From: Streptomyces sp. NA04227
Lineage (GTDB): Bacteria > Actinomycetota > Actinomycetes > Streptomycetales > Streptomycetaceae
Length of the DNA: 64,000 bases
Reading direction: 5' to 3'
NCBI RefSeq assembly: GCF_013364195.1
Contig: NZ_CP054918.1
Span: 7,677,001-7,741,000 of the forward strand
Below are positions 46,580 through 55,199 of the stretch, one piece after another. The translations under genes were made by a program, and so were the position numbers. The notes below the pieces were generated by a model. It made no database searches, was not told the origin of the DNA, and saw nothing but the letters and a program-made list of their open reading frames with translations. The first letter of the stretch is position 1, and every line of letters begins with the position of its first letter.

Positions 46580-47068
46580 ATGCGAAGTGAACCCGTCGGT
46601 GCGGAGTTTCGCCCGCAGCTCGCGGACGCGCGGGCCGAACTGACCGCGGAGTCCGGTCCGGACTGCGTACCGCGTTTCACCCGACAGCAGGAGATCGTGC
46701 TCCAGGCGCTGCACGATATGGGTGTCTTCGCCAGTGCACAGGAGCTGCTCCGCTTCCTGTCCGGGCAGGGTCTGCGGGTGAGCCTCAGCACCGTGTACCG
46801 GACCATCGGCACCCTGGAGCGGCTCCGGCTCGTCGACGTGGTGCGCGACGACCGCGGTGAGCGCTGGTACCGGCCGCGCAGCGGCGAGGGGCATCGGCAC
46901 TATCTGATGTGCCGGGAGTGCGGGCACGGGGTGCCGATCCCCGCCGAGTCGTTCGAGGAGTGGCTGGCGGTCATTGAGCGGCAGCACGGATTCGCCGAGG
47001 TGCGGCACACCTTCGACCTCGTGGGGCTGTGCGGCTCTTGCTCGGGGACGAGGACGAGCGCGTCCTAG
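46580..47068 (+). CDS. Fur/Zur-family metal-responsive repressor
   Basis: This 162-residue protein has a winged HTH (FTRQQEIVLQALHDMGVFAS, VSLSTVYRTIGTLERLRLVD) and a dimerisation domain with metal sites: HRHYLMCRECGHG (structural CxxC) and a second CxxC in LCGSCSG. ATG at 46580 follows GGAGAGGAG; a longer reading frame starting at 46385 is unsupported. Zur is more likely than Fur or Nur because the neighbouring operators fit the Streptomyces Zur pattern, but the metal cannot be read from the sequence. It is divergent from the mtn operon. Confidence 0.8.
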   Translation: MRSEPVGAEFRPQLADARAELTAESGPDCVPRFTRQQEIVLQALHDMGVFASAQELLRFLSGQGLRVSLSTVYRTIGTLERLRLVDVVRDDRGERWYRPRSGEGHRHYLMCRECGHGVPIPAESFEEWLAVIERQHGFAEVRHTFDLVGLCGSCSGTRTSAS

Positions 47069-47260
47069 CCGGTGTCCGGTTCTTCGGTTCAGCGAGCGGT
47101 CAGGACCAGCGCGGGCAGGAGTGCCAAGGCGGCCGGAACCGCTGCTCTGTGTCTCATGCTTCGGAGGCGACCGCGAACCGAATTCGGTTTCCTCTAGGGG
47201 GAGTTCGTGCATGCGAGAGTTCTACGGCACCTCTTCCAGGCGAGAATCGGCCCGCGACGC

Positions 47261-47297
47261 CTGATGCCCTGGCCGGGGCGACCGGTCAGGGCATCAG
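47261..47297. terminator. Bidirectional terminator between fur and the first fucosidase
   Basis: CTGATGCCCTG (47261-47271) pairs with CAGGGCATCAG (47287-47297), and five inner base pairs can form around a 5-base loop. The 47069-47260 stretch before it also contains a 14-bp palindrome AACCGAATTCGGTT at 47176-47189. Confidence 0.8.
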
Positions 47298-47313
47298 GGG
47301 CTGGGCTGCTCGG

Positions 47314-49536
47314 TCACCTGCGAACGGCCGAGAGGACCTCCACCTCTGCCAGCGACAGGGGTGCGGTGGTGGAGGTGAGTTGCACTCTCACGTACCGCCC
47401 CTTGGTGTCGGCGGGGATGCGAGTCGGGCTGCCGGCACCCTTCTCCTGGAAGTACGCCTTCACGCCCGGCTGGGCGAGGGTGTCCTTGACCGATCCACTG
47501 GTGAACGGGGTGTCGGAGACGAACACGTAGTAGTTGCTCGTCCGGTCGCCGCAGCAGTCCTTGCGGTTCCACACCGCGATGTCGGCGATGTCGCGACTAC
47601 TGCCGAGGTCTGTCTGCCACCAGGCCTCCGACTCGGGCTCCTTGGTGTGGGTGACCGAGCCGTGTCCCCACACGCCGTCCGTGTTGCCGTCGACGGCCCG
47701 GGCTGGTACGCCTCCGTGCGCTTCGCTCTTCTGGGTGGCCGTCGTCGACTTGGCGACGTTCTCGAAGTGGTCGACCCCGCCCCACATGGTCTGGGAGCTC
47801 TCGTAGTGAGCCCGTCCGAACGCGGCCCTCGCGGTGAGCCGGTACCGCTTGGGGTCGATGTCCTGCGGTGCCTGCACCGTGAACTTGACCGTCCGGGAAG
47901 CGTGTGGGGCCAGTCCCTCTACGGTCACCTTGTCCGGCTTCACCGTCCAGCCCTGCGGCACGTCGAGCGTGACCCGCCCGTCCGGCGAGGGCCGGTCGGA
48001 GGGGTTGGAGACGGTCACGCTCGCGGTGACGGGCTCGCCGGTCTCGGCGGCGGGCAGGGACAGTTTGGTCCGCTGGAGCTGGTTGACGCCCGGCGTGGTG
48101 ATCTTGAAGGTGTAGGCGTCGCGGCCGGCGGTCGCGGAAGCGCCCTGGGCCGGCATGGTGATGTCCACCTTGCCGTCGGTGCGCTTGAAGGGCAGTTTGG
48201 CGCCGTCCGAACCGAGAAGCTTGATCGTGCTGTTGTCGGCGAGCGGCAGGTCGCCGGAGAGGGTGAGCTTCTCGCCCGGCCACTTCAGGGCGGTGACGTA
48301 CAGGGCGCCGTTCTTCATGGTGTAGCGCACGGGGACGTTGCTGTTGTCGTCCTCGGCGTGGTTCCAGTAGGTGCTTCCGTAGATTGCCTCGCCGTTGATC
48401 TTCAGCCAGGCACCCAGGTCACGTACCCGCTCCGCCTGCATCTCGGGGATGGAACCGTCGGCCTTGGGGCCGAGGTTGAGGAGCAGGTTGCCGTTCTTGC
48501 TGACGATGTCCACGAAGCTGTCGATGAGCTCGTCGGAGGAGAGCAGATCCTCGGGCTGCTCCTCCGCGTTGTAACCGAACGATCCGCCCAGGCCGCGGGT
48601 GGCTTCCCACTTCTCCGGGTTGATGTCGGGCTCGACGGTGTACTCGGGGGTGTCGAAGTCCCCGATCCAGTTGCCGCAGCGGTCGTTGACGGCGACGTCC
48701 TTGGGCTTCGGGCGGTCCTTGGCCTGGTTGTAGTACTCGGCCATGAACTGGTTGGCGTTGTTGGGCCCGTTGCTGTCGCACCAGACGATGTCCGGGTCGA
48801 ATTCGCTGACCAGTTCCTTCATCTGCGGATACTGATGGTCCATCACGTAGTCGTCGACGGGCTTGTATCCGGTGTACGGGATGTCCTTGCCGGTGTACGG
48901 GTTCACCATCCCCTTACGTATCTGGCCGCCCACGGGGTGGTACCACTCGATCATCGAGTAGTAGAGGCCTCGCTTGAGGGGCGAGTCCTTGGCCGCGTCC
49001 ATCAGCTCCTTGACCAGGTCGCGGCGCGGGCCGAGGGCCGCTGTCGAGCGGTCGGTGGTCCCGGTGTCCCACAGAGCCACGCCGTCGTGGTGCTTGGTCA
49101 CCAGGTTGAAGTACTTTCCGCCGCCCTGCTCGAACAGCTTCAACCACTCCTCGGGCTTGAACTTGTCGGGCTTCCACTCCTTGATGAACCGGTCGTAGTC
49201 GAAGTCCTCGCCGTAGACCTGGCGGTGGCGTTTGTTCGTGTCGCTGCCGGTCTCGTTCATGAGCCGGACGTAGTGCTCCGCGTACGACGCCTCGCCGTGC
49301 TTGTTCGGGGCGTAGGCCGGCACGGAATAGGGGCCCCAGTGGATGAAGAAGCCCAGCTTGGCGTCGTCGAACCACCCGGGGGACTTGTGCTTGTTCAGGG
49401 ACTCGGGTGTCGGCTCGTAGTCGTCCGCCGCCTGATCTTGTGCCACTTGGGCCGTTGCCGCGGGACTCAGGACCGGTACCGCGGCGGCCAGGATGCCGAC
49501 GACCCCCAGGCCTGCCCACCATCTCTTGCGCCTCAT
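47314..49536 (-). CDS. GH29 alpha-L-fucosidase with C-terminal F-type-lectin-like domain (copy 1)
   Basis: This 740-residue secreted protein has a signal (WWAGLGVVGILAAAVPVLSP), a GH29 barrel (GFFIHWGPYSVPAY, FNLVTKHHDGVALWD, DIVWCDSNG with the likely nucleophile Asp), a C-terminal beta-sandwich, a NEW3-like domain (VSNPSDRPSPDGRVTLDVP) and a final discoidin-like domain. The latter has NRKDCCGDR, matching the R-x-D-x4-R fucose-binding signature of F-type lectins. ATG at 49536 follows GGAGAGGAC. It is a tandem paralogue of the next gene, with long identical nucleotide stretches. Predicted role: releasing fucose outside the cell. Confidence 0.87.
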   Translation of the reverse strand: MRRKRWWAGLGVVGILAAAVPVLSPAATAQVAQDQAADDYEPTPESLNKHKSPGWFDDAKLGFFIHWGPYSVPAYAPNKHGEASYAEHYVRLMNETGSDTNKRHRQVYGEDFDYDRFIKEWKPDKFKPEEWLKLFEQGGGKYFNLVTKHHDGVALWDTGTTDRSTAALGPRRDLVKELMDAAKDSPLKRGLYYSMIEWYHPVGGQIRKGMVNPYTGKDIPYTGYKPVDDYVMDHQYPQMKELVSEFDPDIVWCDSNGPNNANQFMAEYYNQAKDRPKPKDVAVNDRCGNWIGDFDTPEYTVEPDINPEKWEATRGLGGSFGYNAEEQPEDLLSSDELIDSFVDIVSKNGNLLLNLGPKADGSIPEMQAERVRDLGAWLKINGEAIYGSTYWNHAEDDNSNVPVRYTMKNGALYVTALKWPGEKLTLSGDLPLADNSTIKLLGSDGAKLPFKRTDGKVDITMPAQGASATAGRDAYTFKITTPGVNQLQRTKLSLPAAETGEPVTASVTVSNPSDRPSPDGRVTLDVPQGWTVKPDKVTVEGLAPHASRTVKFTVQAPQDIDPKRYRLTARAAFGRAHYESSQTMWGGVDHFENVAKSTTATQKSEAHGGVPARAVDGNTDGVWGHGSVTHTKEPESEAWWQTDLGSSRDIADIAVWNRKDCCGDRTSNYYVFVSDTPFTSGSVKDTLAQPGVKAYFQEKGAGSPTRIPADTKGRYVRVQLTSTTAPLSLAEVEVLSAVRR

Positions 49537-49607
49537 CGATGTCCTCTCCATGCCCTGTCTGTCTGCCTGCCTGCTTGTGGGTGGGGTGCGCTGCCGCAAA
49601 GTCCTTG

Positions 49608-51863
49608 TCACGTCGGCGGGGCGAAGACCTGGACCTCCGCCAGGGTCAGCGGGTCAGTGGTGGACGTGAGCTGGACGCGTACATAGCGGCCCGCGGTGTC
49701 GACGGGGAGCTGGGTCGGACTGCCCACCGCGTCCTCCCGGTAGTACGCCTTCACACCGGGCTGGGCGAGGGTGTCCTTGACCGATCCACTGGTGAACGGG
49801 GTGTCGGAGACGAACACGTAGTAGCGGGAGAGGCGTTGCGAGCAGCAGTCGTTGCGGTTCCACAGCGAGATGTCGCTGATCTTTGTGCTGCTGCCGAGGT
49901 CGGTCTGCCACCAGGCCTCCGATTCGGCCTCCTTCGTGTGGGTGACCGAGCCCTCGAAGAACTTGCCGTTGGTGTTCCCGTCGACGGCCCGTGCGGCGAC
50001 GGCGTCCCCTCGGGTGCTCTTCTGCGTGGCCGCTGATCCCTTGGCGACGTTGTCGAGGGAGGTGACCCCCGGCCACAGTTGCTGCGAGGCGCTGTAGTGG
50101 GCGCGGCCGAAGGTCGCCGAGGTGCTGAGGGCGTAGCGGGCGGGCGACACGTCCCGCGGCGCGGTGACGGTGACCTCCACGGTCTTCGAGCTGTGTGCCG
50201 GCAGTGAGTCGACGCGTGTCTCCTGCTCGCGCACCGCCCATCCCTGCGGGACGTTGACAGCGACGCGTCCGCCCGGGGCACGGTGGCCGGAGGGATTGGT
50301 GACCGTGACCTTGGCGGTGAAGGGCACTCCGCCCTTGGCGAGGTACGGCTCGCCCGGGCCCTGGCCGGAGGGCAGCTTCAGGTCCGTGCGCAGGATCTGC
50401 CGCACGCCCGGCGTGGTGATCTTGAAGGTGTAGGCGTCGCGGCCGGCGGTCGCGGAAGCGCCCTTGGCCGGCATGGTGATGTCCACCTTGCCGTCGGTGC
50501 GCTTGAAGGGCAGTTGGGTGCCGTCCGAACCGAGGAGCTTGATCGTGCTGTTGTCGGCGAGCGGCATGTCGTCGGTGAGAGTGAGCTTCTCGCCAGGCCA
50601 CTTCAGGGCGGTGACATACAGCGCTCCGTCCTTGACCGTGTACCGCACGGGAACGTTGCTGTTCTTGTCCTCGGCGTGGCTCCAGTAGGTGGTCCCGTAG
50701 ATCGCCTCGCCGTTGATCTTCAGCCAGGCGCCCAGGTCACGTACCCGCTCGGCCTGGATCTCGGGGATGGAGCCGTCGGCCTTGGGCCCGATGTTGAGGA
50801 GCAGGTTGCCGTTCTTGCTGACGATGTCCGCGAAGCTGTCGATGAGTGCGTCCGACGTCAGATAGTCCTCCACCCCTTCCTGCTGGTTGTAGCCGAAGGA
50901 GTGGCCGATGCCGCGGGTGGCCTCCCACTTCGCCGGGTTGATCTCGGGCTCGACCGCGTACTCGGGGGTGGTGAAGTCCGAAATCCCGTTGCCGCAGCGG
51001 TTGTTGACCGTCACCTCCTTGGGGCTCGGACGGTTCTTGGCCTGGTTGAAGTAGCGCGCCATGAACTCGTTGCTGTTGTTATTGCCGCCGATGTCGCACC
51101 AGATGATGTCCGGGTCGAACCGGTCCACCAACTCCAGCATCTGCGGATACTGATGGTCCATCACGTAGTCCTTGACCGGCTTGTAGCCCGTGTACGGGAT
51201 GTCCTTGCCGGTGTAGGGATTGACGGGCCCGTTGCGGGTCCAGCCCCCGGCGGGGTGGAACCACTCGGGCATCGAGAAGTAGAGGCCTTTCTTGAGCGGC
51301 GAGTCCTGGGCCGCGTCCATCAACTCCTTGACGAAGTCGCGGTGCGGACCCATCTTGACCGTGGAGCGGTCGGTGGTCTTCGTGTCCCACAGCGCCACGC
51401 CGTCATGGTGCTTGGACACCAGGTTGAAGTACTTCGCGCCGCCGTCCTCGAAGAGCTTCAGCCACTCCTCGGGGTTGAACTTGTCGGGCCTCCACTGCTC
51501 GATGAACCGGTCGTAGTCAAAGTCCTCGCCGTAAGTCTTGCGGTGGTGCTCATACGTCGAACTGCCCTTTTCGCTCAGGCTCTTCCAGTACCACTCCGCG
51601 TACGACTGCTTGGGTGCCCAGGCAGGTACGGAGTAGGGGCCCCAGTGGACGAAGAAGCCCAGCTTGGCGTCGTCGAACCACTGCGGTGAGGTGTGCTTCT
51701 TCAGCGACTCCGGTGTCGGCTCGTAGTCGTCGCTCCCGGCCGGGGTCGGTTCACGCGCCGGGGCAGCGGCCACCGGGCCCGCCCCCGTCGCGAGGGCGGT
51801 CATCGCGGCCATGGCGGCCACCACGGTCATCGCGTTCACTGTTTGCTGCTTCTTGTTTCTCAT
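49608..51863 (-). CDS. GH29 alpha-L-fucosidase with C-terminal F-type-lectin-like domain (copy 2)
   Basis: This 751-residue protein has the same layout as copy 1: Ala-rich signal peptide, GH29 barrel (GFFVHWGPYSVPAW, FNLVSKHHDGVALWD, DIIWCDIGG), beta-sandwich, NEW3-like domain and an F-type-lectin-like end with NRNDCCSQR. The barrel loops differ from copy 1 (for example SYAEWYWKSLSEKGS versus SYAEHYVRLMNETGS), while the beta-sandwich and lectin parts include near-identical stretches, so the copies may differ in substrate while sharing binding modules. It is the upstream gene of the pair on the minus strand, 71 bases before copy 1. Confidence 0.87.
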   Translation of the reverse strand: MRNKKQQTVNAMTVVAAMAAMTALATGAGPVAAAPAREPTPAGSDDYEPTPESLKKHTSPQWFDDAKLGFFVHWGPYSVPAWAPKQSYAEWYWKSLSEKGSSTYEHHRKTYGEDFDYDRFIEQWRPDKFNPEEWLKLFEDGGAKYFNLVSKHHDGVALWDTKTTDRSTVKMGPHRDFVKELMDAAQDSPLKKGLYFSMPEWFHPAGGWTRNGPVNPYTGKDIPYTGYKPVKDYVMDHQYPQMLELVDRFDPDIIWCDIGGNNNSNEFMARYFNQAKNRPSPKEVTVNNRCGNGISDFTTPEYAVEPEINPAKWEATRGIGHSFGYNQQEGVEDYLTSDALIDSFADIVSKNGNLLLNIGPKADGSIPEIQAERVRDLGAWLKINGEAIYGTTYWSHAEDKNSNVPVRYTVKDGALYVTALKWPGEKLTLTDDMPLADNSTIKLLGSDGTQLPFKRTDGKVDITMPAKGASATAGRDAYTFKITTPGVRQILRTDLKLPSGQGPGEPYLAKGGVPFTAKVTVTNPSGHRAPGGRVAVNVPQGWAVREQETRVDSLPAHSSKTVEVTVTAPRDVSPARYALSTSATFGRAHYSASQQLWPGVTSLDNVAKGSAATQKSTRGDAVAARAVDGNTNGKFFEGSVTHTKEAESEAWWQTDLGSSTKISDISLWNRNDCCSQRLSRYYVFVSDTPFTSGSVKDTLAQPGVKAYYREDAVGSPTQLPVDTAGRYVRVQLTSTTDPLTLAEVQVFAPPT

Positions 51864-51949
51864 CTGCGGTCCTCTGCTTTCGCTGTGCCGGACGCGGGAG
51901 GCGGGGCGCGGGACGCTGTGCGTGACGGCGAGGAGAAGCTGAGTCGTCC

Positions 51950-51989
51950 GATGCCTTCACTGTGAGAGCGATGCCTTCACCGTGGGAGC
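51950..51989. repeat. 20-bp tandem direct repeat upstream of fucosidase copy 2
   Basis: Two adjacent copies of GATGCCTTCACYGTGRGAGC (51950-51969 and 51970-51989) differ at 2 of 20 positions, about 87 bases upstream of the fucosidase start. They may be a regulator binding site. The larger 51864-52378 gap otherwise contains only the hairpin at 52277-52295 and no supported gene. Confidence 0.6.
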
Positions 51990-52276
51990 AATACATCGGA
52001 TGAAAGTCTCCATGTGGGGGCTGGAGTCGCGGATTCACGCGCTCGCCGCCATCTGCCTGTGCGGGAATTACTAGCAGTTTGAGGTGAGTTGCCCACGGGC
52101 CTTCACGCTTCCACTGCTTTGAAGCTTCGGGTGCGGCTCACCCGTCCGTCTTTATAGGTCGGATCTCTGACCGAGAGGCTAGAGGTGGAGAGAGGCGCCG
52201 ACAAGCCTTCGAGTGTGGTTCGTTTTCGTCGGTTGCGCGGAGTGGGTGCGCGGTCCGGCTGAGGGCACAGCAAGGG

Positions 52277-52295
52277 GCCGGACGTCGTGTCCGGC
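52277..52295 (-). terminator. Hairpin downstream of the ROK gene
   Basis: GCCGGAC (52277-52283) pairs with GTCCGGC (52289-52295) around a 5-base loop, 84 bases past the ROK stop. Confidence 0.45.
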
Positions 52296-52378
52296 TGAGT
52301 GGAGCCCGAAGGGGAAGCAGACGTCGACGGCCCCGCGACACCGCCTGCCGACGGCGCCGTGAGGGCGCGGGGCGTCGA

Positions 52379-53635
52379 TCAGTGAGCGGCCGGAACCTCG
52401 ATCAGTGTCGGGTCCTGGAAGACGGCGTCGAGCGCGAACTGGGCTGCGCCGAACGCGGCGGCGGAGAAGCCGAGCCGGGACCGGGTGACCTCGGTCTGCG
52501 GGAAGGAGGCCAGCATCTTGCGGCTTCCGAGGCGCTCCTCGACTGCCGGGACGAAGTAGTCGCCGAAGTAGGCGAAGTAGCCGCCCAGAGCGATGACTTG
52601 TGGGTTGAGGATGTCGGCGAGAACGCTGACGCCGTGGGCCAGGCTCAGGGCGATGTCGTCCAGGGCGCCGAGCGTGCGGGCGTCACCGTCCTGTGCCCGC
52701 CGCATCACCTCGGCCATCCGCTCCTCCACATCGCGGGAGGCGTCACGGACGGGATCGTCGGCGTCGGCGACACGGCGAAGCAGCGCGCCTAGGCCGACCA
52801 TCGTCTCCCAGCAGCCCTTGCGCCCGCAGGGGCACGGTTCGTCCGACGGGCCGAGCGCGGCGTGCCCGATCTCCCCGGCGAGGCCCGCGTGGCCGCGCAG
52901 CAGTTTGCCGTTGGTGATGACGCCGCCGGCGACTCCGGCCTCTCCGGTCAGAAGCAGCAGGTCGGTGACTCCCTGGGAGGCCAACTGGGCGTGCTCGGCG
53001 ACGGTGGCGAGCCGCGCGTCGTTGTCGACCTCCACCTCGGGCACCCCAGGGCCGAGCCGCTCGCGCAGCCATGCCCGGACCGGCACGTCGCGCCAGCCGA
53101 TGTTGGGAGCGAAGACGACGGTCCCCTTCCCGGCGTCGACGACGCCGGGTGTGGCGAGGCATATTCCGACGGCCCGGACACCGTGCGCTTCGACGGCGGC
53201 GAGCCCGTCGCGGATGACGTTCGCGACCGTGCCGAGGGCGGTCTCGGCGCTCAACCCCCTGATGTCCAGGGCCACTCGGCCACGGTGGATCTCCGTGCCC
53301 TGGAGGTCGAGTGCGAGGACGCCGATGTAGTCGGCGTCGATTTCCAGGCCCAGGGCGCAGATGGTGGTGCCGTCGAGCCCGACCGTCTGTCCCGGCCGCC
53401 CCACGCCCTTGCTGCGGTCCGCCTCGCCCTCGCGGACGAGGCCGCGTTCGACCAGCTCGCCGATGAGGCTCGACACGGTGGCCTTGGGCAGGCCGCTCTC
53501 GGTGGCGATCGTGCTGCGCGAACGGGCTCCGTGGTCGCGCAGCAGTTGCAGGAGCAGGCCCAGGTTGGTGCGTCGCACGGTGGCAACTTTGCTCGCACCG
53601 ATTGACACGGTGCCCGCGGGCCTGTTGGTCTTCAT
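52379..53635 (-). CDS. ROK-family transcriptional repressor (XylR/NagC type)
   Basis: This 418-residue protein has an N-terminal HTH (LGLLLQLLRDHGARSRSTIA, LPKATVSSLIGELVERGLV) and a ROK domain with LGLEIDADYIGVLALDLQG, the zinc motif CPCGRKGCWE and AGEIGHAALGP. ATG at 53635 is preferred over 53641 because AAGGGGG lies 6 bases before it. It is divergent from the sugar ABC operon, and two tandem 27-bp dyads lie between them. It probably represses the fucosidase/transport genes until the sugar or a phosphorylated derivative binds. The effector is inferred. Confidence 0.85.
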   Translation of the reverse strand: MKTNRPAGTVSIGASKVATVRRTNLGLLLQLLRDHGARSRSTIATESGLPKATVSSLIGELVERGLVREGEADRSKGVGRPGQTVGLDGTTICALGLEIDADYIGVLALDLQGTEIHRGRVALDIRGLSAETALGTVANVIRDGLAAVEAHGVRAVGICLATPGVVDAGKGTVVFAPNIGWRDVPVRAWLRERLGPGVPEVEVDNDARLATVAEHAQLASQGVTDLLLLTGEAGVAGGVITNGKLLRGHAGLAGEIGHAALGPSDEPCPCGRKGCWETMVGLGALLRRVADADDPVRDASRDVEERMAEVMRRAQDGDARTLGALDDIALSLAHGVSVLADILNPQVIALGGYFAYFGDYFVPAVEERLGSRKMLASFPQTEVTRSRLGFSAAAFGAAQFALDAVFQDPTLIEVPAAH

Positions 53636-53743
53636 CTGCATCCCCCTTGGGTGATTTGTGCCGGTACTTCTGTCGAGGCGGTCGCCTCGGCGTTCTTTGC
53701 CTCGGACGGATTGCGCCGCTCTGGCCTATTGACATCCAGCCTT

Positions 53744-53796
53744 GTTAGTTCGCACACTGCACGAACTAACTTCGTTCAGACTTTAGTCGAACTAAA
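53744..53796. promoter_or_regulatory. Duplicated ROK-type operator between ROK and sugar-ABC genes
   Basis: Dyad 1 is GTTAGTTCG (53744-53752), a 9-base spacer, then its exact complement CGAACTAAC (53762-53770). Dyad 2 is a degenerate left half (CTTCGTTCA, 53770-53778), 9-base spacer, then CGAACTAAA (53788-53796). The same AT-rich half-site recurs 26 bases apart, and a second perfect dyad TTTAGT-CGA-ACTAAA (53782-53796) lies inside. A TTGACA-like box lies just before (53729-53734). Confidence 0.65.
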
Positions 53797-53840
53797 TCAA
53801 GGCGCCAAGTCGCTCTCCGATCGGCCCAAAGGTGATCACC

Positions 53841-55193
53841 ATGTCATCCGTACTCCGCTCACGCCGAATCACCGCTCTGTTCGCGGGGACGGGCGCCCTC
53901 TGCCTTCTCGCGGCGTGCAACGCGCCCGGCTCCGAGCCGGGAGGCGGGAAGCCGGGCTCCACTCTCGTCTACTGGTCGATGTGGAAGGAGGGGGAACCGC
54001 AGCAGAAGGTACTGCAGGCGTCCCTCGACGAGTTCACCAAGAAGACCGGTATCAAGGTCAAGGTCCAGTGGGCGGGGCGTCAGGTCCTCCAGCAGGTCGT
54101 ACCGCGGCTCAACTCGGGCAACCCACCGGACCTTACCGACCAGGACGGCAGCTCCCTTCGCGCCGTGCTGGGCGAGGGTGCACTCGGACTCCAGGACGTC
54201 TACGACGCACAGATCACGGGGGAGACGCAGAAGGTCTCCGACATCGTCCCCGCCGCGCTCGTCGCCTCGGCGAAGAACGAGGACGGGGAGCCGATGGTGG
54301 TCCCGTACGAGGTCGTCGGCTCGACGCTGTGGTTCAACGGCAAGCAGCACCCGGACCTGGACGGCAAGGATCAGCTGGGCTGGTCCGAATTCACCGGAAA
54401 GCTGGACGAGCTCAAGCAGAAGGGTCGTACGCCGCTCGCTCTCGACGGTGACATCTCCGGGTACGACGCGTACTGGATGACCTGGAGTGTGGTCCGGCAT
54501 GGGGGTGTGGGGCTGCTGAACAAGGCGTGTCAGGACAAGAAGGGCGCCACCTGGGACGACCCGGCATTCCTGGCCGCTGCCAAGGACATCGGGGAGCTGA
54601 TCGACAAGGGGTACTTCCCCAAGGACTTCAACGCGACGAAGTTCCCGGCCCAGCAGACCGCGTGGGCGACCGGCACCAGTAAGACGGATTTCCTGCTGAT
54701 GGGTACCTGGGCCCCGAGTGAGACCGGTGCGGCGCTGGAGAAGTCCGGCAAGGACGTCGACTCCGTCATCACCTATCGGTCCATGCCGTACCCGGAGGTC
54801 GACGGCGGCAAGGGCAACAACGCCACCCAGGCCGGTGTCATCGGTTTCGCGGTCCCGGCGAAGGCACGCAACGCGGAGGCCGCGAAGAAGTTCATCCAGT
54901 TCTTCCTCGCCAAGGACCAGCTCACACCGATCAGCACCCAGGCCGACAACCTCACCCCTCGCAAGGACATCCCCGCGCCCAGCACGCTCCGCGACTTCGC
55001 GAAGGAGTACGCGGGCGCCGACCGCCAGTACTTCCAGCCCAACGACGACTGCGGTGGAGTTGCCGCACAGTGGGTCACCGACGTGTGGGAGCCCACCCTC
55101 GTCGACTTCTTCAACGGCAAGATCAAGAGCGCCGAAAGCTTCGTGGAGACCATCAAGGACAAGAGCGTCGCCCACCACAAGAACAGCGGCTGA
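53841..55193 (+). CDS. Sugar ABC transporter substrate-binding lipoprotein
   Basis: This 450-residue protein has a lipobox LLAACN (Cys26) and the family-1 extracellular solute-binding fold (TLVYWSMWKEGEPQQKVLQA, NPPDLTDQDGSSLRAVLG, VPYEVVGSTLWFN, GYFPKDFNATKF). ATG at 53841 follows AAAGG; a GTG at 53832 is less well placed. It is first in a plus-strand operon with two permeases, so it feeds one complete importer. The ligand is unknown but the fucosidases, GH16 and PL8 enzymes suggest an oligosaccharide. Confidence 0.87.
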   Translation: MSSVLRSRRITALFAGTGALCLLAACNAPGSEPGGGKPGSTLVYWSMWKEGEPQQKVLQASLDEFTKKTGIKVKVQWAGRQVLQQVVPRLNSGNPPDLTDQDGSSLRAVLGEGALGLQDVYDAQITGETQKVSDIVPAALVASAKNEDGEPMVVPYEVVGSTLWFNGKQHPDLDGKDQLGWSEFTGKLDELKQKGRTPLALDGDISGYDAYWMTWSVVRHGGVGLLNKACQDKKGATWDDPAFLAAAKDIGELIDKGYFPKDFNATKFPAQQTAWATGTSKTDFLLMGTWAPSETGAALEKSGKDVDSVITYRSMPYPEVDGGKGNNATQAGVIGFAVPAKARNAEAAKKFIQFFLAKDQLTPISTQADNLTPRKDIPAPSTLRDFAKEYAGADRQYFQPNDDCGGVAAQWVTDVWEPTLVDFFNGKIKSAESFVETIKDKSVAHHKNSG

Positions 55194-55199
55194 CCGCCG

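Noticed and set aside
34444..47068. Methionine-salvage genes taken as proof of a nicotianamine-type synthase
   Set aside because: No nicotianamine-synthase or opine-dehydrogenase gene is present in the window, so an MTA-producing step is only a hypothesis.
47029..49686. 885-codon plus-strand ORF opposite the fucosidase gene
   Set aside because: It is the antisense shadow of a GH29 gene with clear catalytic motifs; high GC makes long open antisense frames common in Streptomyces.
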